Position numbers and translations under genes: made by a program
The notes under the pieces: model-generated
The model's database searches: none
Told to the model about the DNA's origin: nothing
The model's input: the letters and a program-made list of their open reading frames with translations, nothing else
From: Rubrobacter sp.
Lineage (GTDB): Bacteria; Chloroflexota; Chloroflexia; Thermobaculales; Thermobaculaceae
Direction of reading: 5' to 3'
DNA: 37,416 bases
NCBI GenBank assembly: GCA_016781845.1
Contig: JADDPP010000403.1
Coordinates: forward strand, 1-37,416
Shown: positions 30,950 to 37,416 of the stretch, one piece after another
Layout: every line of letters begins with the position of its first letter
Position numbering within the stretch: position 1 is the first letter of the stretch

Positions 30950-31972
30950 ATGCAGTCGTTGCGTATCGGGTTGATCGGGTGTGGGGGCAAGGGTGCGGGT
31001 CACGCGAGGACCTTGCTCTCACTGCCGGGCGTACAGATCGCCGGCATCGTAGATCCTGTTGAGGCGAGCCACGAGAGGGTGCATCGTGCGCATCCCGTGC
31101 TCGCTGAGGCGCCGGGCTTTGCGACGACGGAGGAGCTCTACGACGCGGTGGAGCTCGACGCGGTGCAGATCATTACCCCACACACCCTGCACTACCCACA
31201 GGTGACGGAGGCGATAGGCCGTGGCCTGCACGTGCTCTGCGAGAAGCCATTAGCAGTGACGTCGGAAGAGGCGCGGGATATTGCCGCAAGGGCGGATGCG
31301 GCGGGAGTGGTGGTGAGCGTGAGCTACCAGCGACGGCTCGACCCGGCGTACATGTACATGCGCAGGGCTATCGAGGCAGGCGAGCTGGGTGAGATACAGA
31401 CGGTGGCCATCCTCAACGGGCAGAGCTGGCGCAGAGCCACGACCGGCAGCTGGCGTCAGGACCCGGCGCTCTCCGGCGGCGGGATGCTGATGGACAGCGG
31501 CAGCCATCACGTCGAGTCGCTTCTCTCGCTCGCCGGACAGCCAGTGGAGTCCGTTACCGCGCTGGTCGAGAACTTCGGCCTACCCGTGGATATCAACAGC
31601 TCTACAACGATTGGCTTTGCCGGTGGAGTGCAGGGCCAGCTAACAATTATCGGCGACCTGCCCGCGACGTGGATCGAGCAGGTGGTGGTGAGTGGCAGCG
31701 AGGGCATCCTGCGCTACGAGACGGAGCCGCATCACCCGTTCAAGACCGGGAGGTTGTGGCAGTACCGCGACGGCGAGATCGTGCAGCCGCTCAGGATGCC
31801 GGGCAACCGCCTCGTGGACCCGGCGTGGCTGGCGGCGATTCGTGGGGAGGGCCCGAATCCTTCGCCGCCGGAGGTCGGCGTGCGGGTCGCGGAGCTGACT
31901 GAGGCCATCTACCAGTCCGCGCGTGAGGGTAGGACAGTGAACCTTGCTCCGGTGGCTGGCGCGGCGAGGTGA
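30950..31972 (+). CDS. Gfo/Idh/MocA family oxidoreductase
   Basis: A 340-aa NAD(P)-dependent oxidoreductase. The Rossmann motif is LRIGLIGCGGKGAGHA (4-19), the catalytic Lys region is CEKPLAV (Glu98-Lys99-Pro100), and the C-terminal domain has SGGGMLMDSGSHHVESLL. It is related in layout to the Gfo/Idh protein at 11298-12308 but not a near copy. The start at 30950 follows a GGAGG-rich stretch; the track's 17 extra codons overlap the end of the SDR gene. Together with the SDR it likely processes one sugar or inositol derivative. Confidence 0.88.
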   Translation: MQSLRIGLIGCGGKGAGHARTLLSLPGVQIAGIVDPVEASHERVHRAHPVLAEAPGFATTEELYDAVELDAVQIITPHTLHYPQVTEAIGRGLHVLCEKPLAVTSEEARDIAARADAAGVVVSVSYQRRLDPAYMYMRRAIEAGELGEIQTVAILNGQSWRRATTGSWRQDPALSGGGMLMDSGSHHVESLLSLAGQPVESVTALVENFGLPVDINSSTTIGFAGGVQGQLTIIGDLPATWIEQVVVSGSEGILRYETEPHHPFKTGRLWQYRDGEIVQPLRMPGNRLVDPAWLAAIRGEGPNPSPPEVGVRVAELTEAIYQSAREGRTVNLAPVAGAAR

Positions 31973-32154
31973 GGCAGCGTCGGTAATCAAATCTGCTCAA
32001 TCACTCCAGTATTATCACCGAAGCTCGCCGGGCGGCTCGCTCTGTTGCTGAGTGCCTCGCTGTGCTCCACGTTACGGGTTCCTGCCAGACGGTCAAGGCA
32101 AGCGCTTACCCGGATACCGTGCGATTCACAGACTGATGTATCATTGGCAGTCGG

Positions 32155-33003
32155 CTACAGCTGCTCGCCATCCACCTCCACATACCGTCCCGCGCTCGAA
32201 TGCACCCAGCCGTAGCCGCACTCTCGACCGAGGTGGTACCAGCGCGAGGAGCCGGCCACGGACTGCCCGCCCTCCGTGTAGCCGTCCGTGACGAGCACCG
32301 CCGGGCCGAGCGGCCTCAGAACCCGCCCGGCACGCGACGGCGCGGCGCGAGCGATTACACCGGGTGCGACGACTTCCAGCGTGCCCGGTCGCCACACTAC
32401 GCCGGGCCGCGTTGCCTGCGCATTCTGTCCTGCGTAGTACCGCCGAATACCCAGCACGACCGCGTCCGCGACCACCTGAGGGCTGTCACTCAGCAGGCGA
32501 GCCTGACGTGCGTGTGTGTGGGAACCGCACTCGACGAGCGCGGAGATGAACGGCTGGCTTCCGTAGATCTCTTCTCGCGGACCCTTCCGACTCGCGGAAC
32601 GCGGCCCTACACGCACGTCTCGGGTCCGCATCGCGAGCCCGACCTCCCGCGCCACTGTCGAGGCGAGAGAGTGTGACGCACGGCGTCCAGGACCGTGCGC
32701 AGAGCAGATACCTGTCACGCTCGGCTGCTTGCCCCCGTGCGAGCACAGTTCGAGGACTATCTTCTGCGCGTGCGCCCCAGGGCAGGCACGCAGCCACATC
32801 TCCGCTTGCTGGTACTGCTTTCGCAGCATCGGCAGGTCGCCCCCTTGCTCGAAGCCGGGCCAGAACATCTCCACCTCGTAGCCCCGCAGCTCGAGCAGCG
32901 ACTCGCGCACCAGCCTGGCGATGACTCGCATCCCCTCCCCCTCCACGTACCCGTCGAGCCCCCTGTCCCGCCGAACGCTCGGCAGCAGCACTACGTACCT
33001 CAA
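32155..33003 (-). CDS. Endolysin-like N-acetylmuramoyl-L-alanine amidase with SH3-type domain
   Basis: A 282-aa protein. Residues 1-190 resemble the Amidase_3 fold (zinc-dependent cleavage of the MurNAc-L-Ala bond): IVLELCSHGGK supplies a zinc His at about 89, and ISALVECGSHTHARQARLL supplies the catalytic Glu at about 158. The usual first ligand motif (GHGG-like) near residue 8 is replaced by PSVRRDRGLDG, so one zinc His is missing or shifted. The C-terminal 75 residues, APSRAGRVLRP to YHLGRECGYGWVHSSAGRYVEV, look like a bacterial SH3 wall-binding domain. TTG start with AGGAG 6 nt upstream. No signal peptide, as in phage lysins. It is the last gene of the phage-like module. Confidence 0.75.
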   Translation of the reverse strand: MRYVVLLPSVRRDRGLDGYVEGEGMRVIARLVRESLLELRGYEVEMFWPGFEQGGDLPMLRKQYQQAEMWLRACPGAHAQKIVLELCSHGGKQPSVTGICSAHGPGRRASHSLASTVAREVGLAMRTRDVRVGPRSASRKGPREEIYGSQPFISALVECGSHTHARQARLLSDSPQVVADAVVLGIRRYYAGQNAQATRPGVVWRPGTLEVVAPGVIARAAPSRAGRVLRPLGPAVLVTDGYTEGGQSVAGSSRWYHLGRECGYGWVHSSAGRYVEVDGEQL

Positions 33004-33056
33004 CCCGTTCTCCTTTCAGTTACGAGCAACGAGTGGTGAGGATGGCTCGTCACTCA
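33004..33056. repeat. Degenerate ACTCAT/TTAC-type spacer repeat (spacer 1)
   Basis: The gap contains TTACGAGCAACGAGTGGTGAGG...CTCGTCACTCATTAC, a string of near-repeats of an ACTCATTAC/GAGTGGTGAG word. Related strings fill two other gaps in the module. Confidence 0.5.
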
Positions 33057-33662
33057 TTACCCCCTTGCCTCCGCCAGCAGCAGCCCCCCGCTGCACTGGA
33101 CGCTGACGCCGCTCGCCACCACTCTTAGTTGCAGGCGTAGACGCCACGTACCGGCGCCCGCGACAGGCACCCGCGCGGTGTGCATACAGACCTGGTGCAG
33201 ATTTGCGAGCGCGCTGCCCCAGCTCACAACCGGCCCCACGCCCGCGCCGTCCACGCTCACCCGCATCTGCCAGACGGCGTCCGCGGACTGCGAGCTGCCG
33301 CGCAACCCCAGCCACCCGCTTGCCCACAGCGCGCAAGGGTCAGCCGTGCGCACGTCCGCGGTGAGCGCGTCCTGCCACGTCACCCCATCCGTGTAGGCAA
33401 AGCTCTGGGGCGGGGAGGAAGTGGAAGCGGAGCCTGGTAGACCTGCGTGGTCCGGGTCGTGCCCGAGCGTCGCCACGACGGTTCGCTCTCCACCCGGCGT
33501 GAGCGCGACCACGCACTCCACGTCAGGCGCGAGCATCTGCCCTTGCACCCCGTCTCCCAGGCGTGCGACCACCGCCGTACCCTCGGAGCCATCAAGCTCC
33601 ACGAGCGCCGTCCGCGCCTCCAGGTCCGCCGAGCGCATCCGCGCCAAGCTCGTCTCGCGCAT
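33057..33662 (-). CDS. Phage-module protein of unknown function
   Basis: A 201-aa protein that I do not recognise. The first 75 residues (ARTALVELDGSEGTAVVARLG, ECVVALTPGGERTVVATLG) are beta-rich and OB-fold-like, as in small tail-spike or hub partners. After a Ser/Pro linker, residues about 85-200 (QMRVSVDGAG, WRLRLQLRVVASG) look like a jelly-roll or carbohydrate-binding sandwich. The start at 33662 follows AGGAG with 5-nt spacing. It lies between the hub-like gene and the lysin gene, so it is probably a structural or adhesion part of the particle. Confidence 0.6.
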   Translation of the reverse strand: MRETSLARMRSADLEARTALVELDGSEGTAVVARLGDGVQGQMLAPDVECVVALTPGGERTVVATLGHDPDHAGLPGSASTSSPPQSFAYTDGVTWQDALTADVRTADPCALWASGWLGLRGSSQSADAVWQMRVSVDGAGVGPVVSWGSALANLHQVCMHTARVPVAGAGTWRLRLQLRVVASGVSVQCSGGLLLAEARG

Positions 33663-33718
33663 AACTTCTCCTGCTAACAAGTGATTGGTAACACACTCCA
33701 CTCATCGCTTACGACTCG
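33663..33718. repeat. Degenerate ACTCAT/TTAC-type spacer repeat (spacer 2)
   Basis: GTGATTGGTAACACACTCCACTCATCGCTTACGACTCGCTACTCCTCACC runs through the spacer into the stop codon of the hub-like gene and repeats the same word family as spacer 1. Confidence 0.5.
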
Positions 33719-35731
33719 CTACTCCTCACCGAATGTGAGATCCTGCAGCCATTCGCCCTTACCGGGGTCATAGCGCTCCTCGAAGCTGGTCACGGTGCGG
33801 GTCTCCGGCAGGGCCGTCTCGTAGGGGTATATATCCACGCGGTCCCAGAGCTCGAGACCGAGGTTGGGCATGCTGCGCAACCTCCCCGTCCGCGCCCTCC
33901 TGCGCGCCGCGGCCAGCATCGCCTCAGCAAGCGCGGTCGCCTCCGCGTTGTCCGCGAGAGAGGGGTCGAGCAGCTTCACGAGGCGCTGCCCGAGCCGTGT
34001 AACCGCCTCCGGGTCCATCGCTTCACCGTAGACAGTCGTTCCCCGCTTGCCGTACGCCTGCACGTGGTTCGGCTCCAGCGGCCCGCTCGCCAACTCCCAG
34101 CTCAGCAGCGGCTGCCCGCCGTACCCATACGAGTACGCGGGGGCCGCCGTGTCACTCGGATCCACAAGTACGAGCCCATCACCACTGGGACGCAGGCGCT
34201 CCGGTACCTGGTCGAGCAGCCTGCGCGCGGCAGCGAGCGTGCTCTCCCCCGGCGCGACCGCGAACGAAGGCTTGTGGGTGGCCTGCGCCGATGGGCTGGC
34301 TGCAAGCGAGAGCTTCAGCCCCGCGAGCGCGGTAAGCTCCGCGAGCATCACGTGTATCGAGTGCGTGCGGTCCCACGCGAACGACCGGTTCGCTCGATAC
34401 GCCGACAGCGCCAGGAGCGCGTCGCGGCACTCCACGAGCAGCATTCTTTCCCCGGCCTCCTCCACGCGCCGGACCTCCGCTACCTCCTGTTCCGGCAACC
34501 CTGCCGAGAGCGGACCGCCAGGGGTGTGGAGCCCTCGGGAGAGGCGGATACCCGCTCCGGGCCTCAGAAGCTCCAGCTCCGCGGACCGGCTAGCACCGTC
34601 CGCGTCGGAGAGCACGAGCCGTAGCGCGCCGGGCACTTGCAGGCAGTACGACCGCAGCCTGCCGGAGAGCTCCAGCGTTCGCGCCGCTGTGTCAACCGCC
34701 CAGCCAGACCTCTCGCCGGCAAGCAGGGCCTCAGTGGCGGAGGGACCCGAAATCAGGAGCGCCGGGACGCTCACCACGCCCACGGGCGCCGGAGCTGTCC
34801 ACTCGCTGATACCGTAGCCCGAGAAGACGCGGTGCGCTATCTCCAGCCGGTCCGGTCCTCCGGGTCGCCCCGCCCAGTACGAACAGTGCTCCGTGCCCGT
34901 GATGGAGGCGAGCGAGGGCTGGTAGAAGCGGTATCCGGTGTCGGAGTCGGCCCACTGCAGCGTACCCAGCCCCAGCCAGTTGCCGGCGGCGGTACTGTAG
35001 CCGTCACCCATCAGCGTGAGGAACACGCCCCAGGGGTACTCCCCCTGCCCCGACTGGCCGGTGATAGCCACGTGCCAGTCGCCGTTGTGTACGCAAGTCA
35101 GCCCCTCGACGTTCCGGAACTTCGGCACGGTCGCGCTCGTAATTGCGCCGTACGTGCCGGAGCTGGTAAGCATCCGGTATCGCAGCTCCACCGTGCTCGC
35201 CCCGCTCTGCACCGCTCCCGCCGCCCACAGAAAGAATCGGTCGTTCGTGCCGGCACGCGCCGCAAGAGCCACCGCCCGCACCGGCGCGGCAGTGTCCGCT
35301 GCCACGAGGTTCTCTCCCGTCCAGGACACGCCGTTGTTCGTGCTCACACGCCGCACCACGGTGACGCCATCTGGCCTGACGTACCCCATGTTCACGGTCG
35401 TCGAGCCGGAAACCATACTCGGAGGAATAGATGAGCTCGCGACGCCCGCGCCGAGCAGCGACCACGCCGCGCCCCACCCGGCTGGACTCACCGGGTCGGT
35501 GATGCGCTGCGCGAGAAGGTCGCCGTTCGCCAGGATACGCATCCGGCACAGGCTTCCATCGGCGGCGATGCACGCGGCGAACTGCGCCGCGTCGCCGGCC
35601 TCGCTGTGGATGGGAGTGGCCGCGAGCGGGTGCGCGCCCCACCTGCGCGACGTCGCGGTGAGCCACTGGATGTACGGCCGCTGCGTCCGCTCCTTCTGCG
35701 CCGCGAGCAATTGCTCCGTAAGCGCCTTCAC
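33719..35731 (-). CDS. Phage tail-hub/baseplate-like protein with propeller-like N-terminal half
   Basis: A 670-aa protein. The N-terminus (EQLLAAQKERTQRPYIQWL) resembles the start of phage tail or adhesin proteins. Residues about 40-340 are repeated beta-blades of the sialidase/propeller type (CRMRILANGDLLAQRIT, VVRRVSTNNGVSWTGENL, WHVAITGQSG, YQPSLASITGTEHCSYW). The C-terminal half has a hub-like region: AELELLRPGAGIRL, a helical stretch (LTALAGLKLSL, AARRLLDQVPERL), and an ending typical of tail-hub proteins (GRLRSMPNLGLELWDRVDIYP, EERYDPGKGEWLQDLTFG). No signal peptide. The propeller could be a receptor-binding insertion. SD AAGGAGG precedes the ATG. Confidence 0.65.
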   Translation of the reverse strand: MKALTEQLLAAQKERTQRPYIQWLTATSRRWGAHPLAATPIHSEAGDAAQFAACIAADGSLCRMRILANGDLLAQRITDPVSPAGWGAAWSLLGAGVASSSIPPSMVSGSTTVNMGYVRPDGVTVVRRVSTNNGVSWTGENLVAADTAAPVRAVALAARAGTNDRFFLWAAGAVQSGASTVELRYRMLTSSGTYGAITSATVPKFRNVEGLTCVHNGDWHVAITGQSGQGEYPWGVFLTLMGDGYSTAAGNWLGLGTLQWADSDTGYRFYQPSLASITGTEHCSYWAGRPGGPDRLEIAHRVFSGYGISEWTAPAPVGVVSVPALLISGPSATEALLAGERSGWAVDTAARTLELSGRLRSYCLQVPGALRLVLSDADGASRSAELELLRPGAGIRLSRGLHTPGGPLSAGLPEQEVAEVRRVEEAGERMLLVECRDALLALSAYRANRSFAWDRTHSIHVMLAELTALAGLKLSLAASPSAQATHKPSFAVAPGESTLAAARRLLDQVPERLRPSGDGLVLVDPSDTAAPAYSYGYGGQPLLSWELASGPLEPNHVQAYGKRGTTVYGEAMDPEAVTRLGQRLVKLLDPSLADNAEATALAEAMLAAARRRARTGRLRSMPNLGLELWDRVDIYPYETALPETRTVTSFEERYDPGKGEWLQDLTFGEE

Positions 35732-35751
35732 CGGGCCTCCTTTCTATGTCG

Positions 35752-36174
35752 TTACAGGGCTTCGATGAGGGTGAGTTCGGCGGTGGTTGTGGGCTCGGGT
35801 GGGTAAGTGTGCTCCTCGAGGGCGAGGAAGCGTACCTGGTAGCTCTCGCCCTCGGGGGTGACGAGCGTGATGAGTGCCCCTTCGAGGGAGTAGAACGAGC
35901 GCAGCTGCGCGACCGTGCCTCCAGCGGCCGCTGCCTGCCGAAGGCTTACGCCGTGCGGCTCGAAGCGCGCCACCAGCTTCCACTCCCGCGGGCCGCCTCC
36001 GAAGTCCGCGTACGCGGTGCCGCCTGTGGCAAGCGTCATAGGGCGCCCTGCCCGCGCCCTTCGCGTGGGGAATGCCTTGCGCCCCCGCTCCAGTGCCAGG
36101 AAGAACCCCACAGCCGCGCCGCCGTTCACAGACGAATGCGCGAGGGTGAAGTCGCAGTCTACGCCGGGCGTCAA
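35752..36174 (-). CDS. Phage tail protein candidate (distal-tail-like)
   Basis: A 140-aa beta-rich protein. The segment SFYSLEGALITLVTPEGESYQVRFLALEEH followed by TTTAELTLIEAL resembles the C-terminal sandwich of small tail proteins that bridge tube and hub. The start is TTG 36174 with AAAGGAGG 4 nt upstream; no ATG gives a better fit. It lies 20 bases before the hub-like gene on the same strand. The function is inferred from neighbours and general fold, not from a recognised family signature. Confidence 0.5.
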   Translation of the reverse strand: MTPGVDCDFTLAHSSVNGGAAVGFFLALERGRKAFPTRRARAGRPMTLATGGTAYADFGGGPREWKLVARFEPHGVSLRQAAAAGGTVAQLRSFYSLEGALITLVTPEGESYQVRFLALEEHTYPPEPTTTAELTLIEAL

Positions 36175-36240
36175 GTTACCTCCTTTCGCAATGATGAGTG
36201 CTGAGAGCCCGTAGGGTCACCCATTACTCATCACTGTCCG
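36175..36240. repeat. Degenerate ACTCAT-type spacer repeat with hairpin (spacer 3)
   Basis: TGATGAGT and ACTCATCA form an 8-bp perfect inverted repeat across 36194-36234, enclosing GAGAGCCCGTAGGGTCACCCATT. It carries the same ACTCATTAC words as spacers 1 and 2 and runs into the stop of the adaptor-like gene. Confidence 0.55.
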
Positions 36241-36774
36241 CCTGAGCGGGCGGGGCTTCGTGGCGAGCCAGGTTTCGTATCGCTGCTCGTACGCCTGGGC
36301 GACGGTGCCGGATGTGGCGGCCAGGGCGGAGCCTGTCTTCTCTCGCTGCTTCGAGAGCCACTCCATCGCGTACGATGCGGCGAGCCATATCACAGGAGGG
36401 TCCTCACCCGCGCGCAGCCCCACGTCCCCGGTCGCTGGCGGACGCCCCCGAGCCGCCGCGTAGCGCACCAACAGCTCGGAGGGGGAGGGGGACTGAAGCC
36501 GGAGCTTTCCCGCCCAGACGGTGTACTCGGCTGGATGCAGGGGTGTGTCATCGAGCAGCGCTTCGTGTAGCCGCAGCCGGTCCGCGGGCAGCGCATACGC
36601 GCCATCAGCCGCGGTGGAGAGCTGCGCTTCGCGCTGCAGCGGCGAGTCCGCCCCCAGCCGCTCGACCGCGTCCCCGAGGAACCCATCGAGCAACTCATCG
36701 CTCCACACGTACGCCCCGACGGTCTGGTCCCCAAGCTCAGCGCGCAGCCGCGCGCGCAGTTCGGCAAGCGTCAT
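36217..36774 (-). CDS. Phage head-tail adaptor/connector-like protein
   Basis: A 185-aa protein. MTLAELRARLRAELGD...YVWSDELLDGFLGDAVERLGADSP is a classic opening of phage adaptor proteins (helices binding the portal ring), followed by a beta segment (ADGAYALPADRLRLHEALLDDTPL, YTVWAGKLRL) and C-terminal helices (VIWLAASYAMEWLSKQREKTGS, AYEQRYETWLA). The start at ATG 36774 has AAGGAG 5 nt upstream; the track's 24 extra residues are not supported. In complete phages this gene follows portal and capsid genes, which are absent here, so it may serve a tail-like particle or be a remnant. Confidence 0.65.
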   Translation of the reverse strand: MTLAELRARLRAELGDQTVGAYVWSDELLDGFLGDAVERLGADSPLQREAQLSTAADGAYALPADRLRLHEALLDDTPLHPAEYTVWAGKLRLQSPSPSELLVRYAAARGRPPATGDVGLRAGEDPPVIWLAASYAMEWLSKQREKTGSALAATSGTVAQAYEQRYETWLATKPRPLRRTVMSNG

Positions 36775-36875
36775 CGGTTCTCCTTCAGTTATGCGTGTCG
36801 GGTCAGTCGCGCATAAAGTTAGAGGTCCGCCGAAGCGGACCTCCACCAGTACCAGGACTTACGCCGGAGAGCGTT

Positions 36876-37193
36876 CTATTCCGCTGTGGACTCCCCCGTC
36901 GGCGGCGTTTGCTGAAGGCTGGCGGTGAACTGATCAACAGGAATCGCGGGCATCGTGAGGAACTGCACGGTGCCGCGTGCGCCGAGAGCCACGGATACCC
37001 GCGCGATGGTCTCATTGTCTGGTGCCTCGACCACGTTCACGAAGTCGTACGGTCCCAGTACCGCGTACTGCTGGACCACGCGCGCACCGAGTTGCTCCAC
37101 CTCCTTGTTCACCTGCGCGATGCGCTCCGGCCGCTCAGAGATCGTCTCGCGCCCGTCGTCGGTCAGCGTACTGAGCATGATGTACGTCGCCAT
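36876..37193 (-). CDS. GYD-domain protein
   Basis: A 105-aa protein of the GYD family: YIMLSTLTDDGRETISERPERI, then LGARVVQQYAVLGPYDFVNVVEAPDNETIARVSVALGARGTVQFLTMPAIPVD, with GPYDF in place of the name-giving GYD motif. These small ferredoxin-like-fold proteins occur widely but have no settled function. SD GGAGGGAGAG precedes the ATG. It lies 101 bases upstream of the adaptor-like gene on the same strand and may share its transcript or may simply be the neighbouring host gene. Confidence 0.8.
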   Translation of the reverse strand: MATYIMLSTLTDDGRETISERPERIAQVNKEVEQLGARVVQQYAVLGPYDFVNVVEAPDNETIARVSVALGARGTVQFLTMPAIPVDQFTASLQQTPPTGESTAE

Positions 37194-37291
37194 TGTCTCT
37201 CCCTCCTGCTGTCTACGTGTCCTCTGTCGGGACCACCAACAGCCCGCAACCGCTGTGCCGGGAACGAGGGACAGAAACCAAGGAGAGAATC

Positions 37292-37375
37292 ATGGCGTAC
37301 TGGGACGAGCACTCGATAAGCCCGTCCGCCACCCTTACGCATCTATGCGCGCTCTGCGGTAAATCCTTAGGGTAG
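37292..37375 (+). CDS. 27-aa peptide with a CxxC pair
   Basis: ATG 37292 has a very strong SD, AAGGAGAG, 5 nt upstream and opens MAYWDEHSISPSATLTHLCALCGKSLG, ending at TAG 37373-37375. The LCALCG pair could bind metal or form a disulphide, but one CxxC in a 27-residue chain would need a partner for a full zinc site. It is divergent from the GYD gene. It is shorter than the ORF-track entry (37193) whose upstream part covers the promoter gap. Confidence 0.45.
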   Translation: MAYWDEHSISPSATLTHLCALCGKSLG

Positions 37376-37416
37376 GATGCCCGTGAGCTTCGCCGCGGCG
37401 CCCTGGCGGAAGAGGA

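Noticed and set aside
37378-37416. Possible gene start at the right edge (ATG 37378, MPVSFAAAP)
   Set aside because: Only 39 bases are visible and the upstream AGGGTAGG is too close to the ATG to act as a good SD; not supportable.

Overview
The window reads as a high-GC bacterial chromosome segment, most likely from the phylum Chloroflexota. The basis is the gene style (GH116 and GH4 glycosidases, several Gfo/Idh oxidoreductases, an MMPL transporter next to a TetR regulator, WYL regulators), frequent GTG/TTG starts with strong Shine-Dalgarno (SD) sequences, and several families of small intergenic palindromic repeats. This placement is an inference from gene style; no rRNA or other phylogenetic marker is present. 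I found no rRNA, no tRNA and no CRISPR array.

Layout. (1) 1-2600, minus strand: a truncated or disrupted TrmH-type rRNA methyltransferase start, an enolase-superfamily sugar-acid dehydratase and a TIM-barrel protein of uncertain function. (2) 2900-4220: two paralogous histidine phosphatases, tail to tail. (3) 4300-14200, all minus: a carbohydrate block with an UlaG-like metallo-hydrolase translationally coupled to a zinc alcohol dehydrogenase, a GH116 glycosidase, a ketoglutarate-semialdehyde-type aldehyde dehydrogenase, a Gfo/Idh oxidoreductase and a GH4 glycosidase. Two small membrane proteins and an IS66-like transposase scar interrupt it. Together these genes could release sugars from glycosides, oxidise them and feed the acids into central metabolism. 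(4) 14.3-22.9 kb, mixed strands: an SDR, a Fur-family regulator, a lipoprotein with a DUF4015-like glycosidase fold, a VOC protein, a YcaQ-like DNA glycosylase, a dienelactone-hydrolase-like protein and a WYL regulator. Four copies of a GACGTTGC/GCAACGTC palindrome lie between these genes. (5) 21.9-27.4 kb, plus: a 14-codon leader ORF overlapping an EamA transporter, then a cytochrome P450, a TetR regulator behind a near-consensus sigma-70 promoter, and an MMPL transporter. (6) 27.8-32.0 kb: a VOC protein, a membrane glycosyltransferase, an orphan sigma-like protein, an SDR and a second Gfo/Idh enzyme. (7) 32.1-36.8 kb, minus: a compact phage-derived module with a head-tail adaptor-like protein, a tail protein, a 670-aa tail-hub-like protein with a propeller-like N-terminal half, an unknown particle protein and an amidase-SH3 endolysin. 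A GYD-domain gene lies upstream on the same strand and a 27-aa CxxC peptide is divergent from it. No terminase, portal, capsid or integrase is visible.

The most interesting points are the reduced phage-tail/lysin module, whose gaps share degenerate ACTCAT-type repeats; the covarying palindromic repeat families; the leader peptide with a GTGA overlap; an apparent CTG start on the WYL regulator; and the promoter/operator arrangement in front of the TetR gene.
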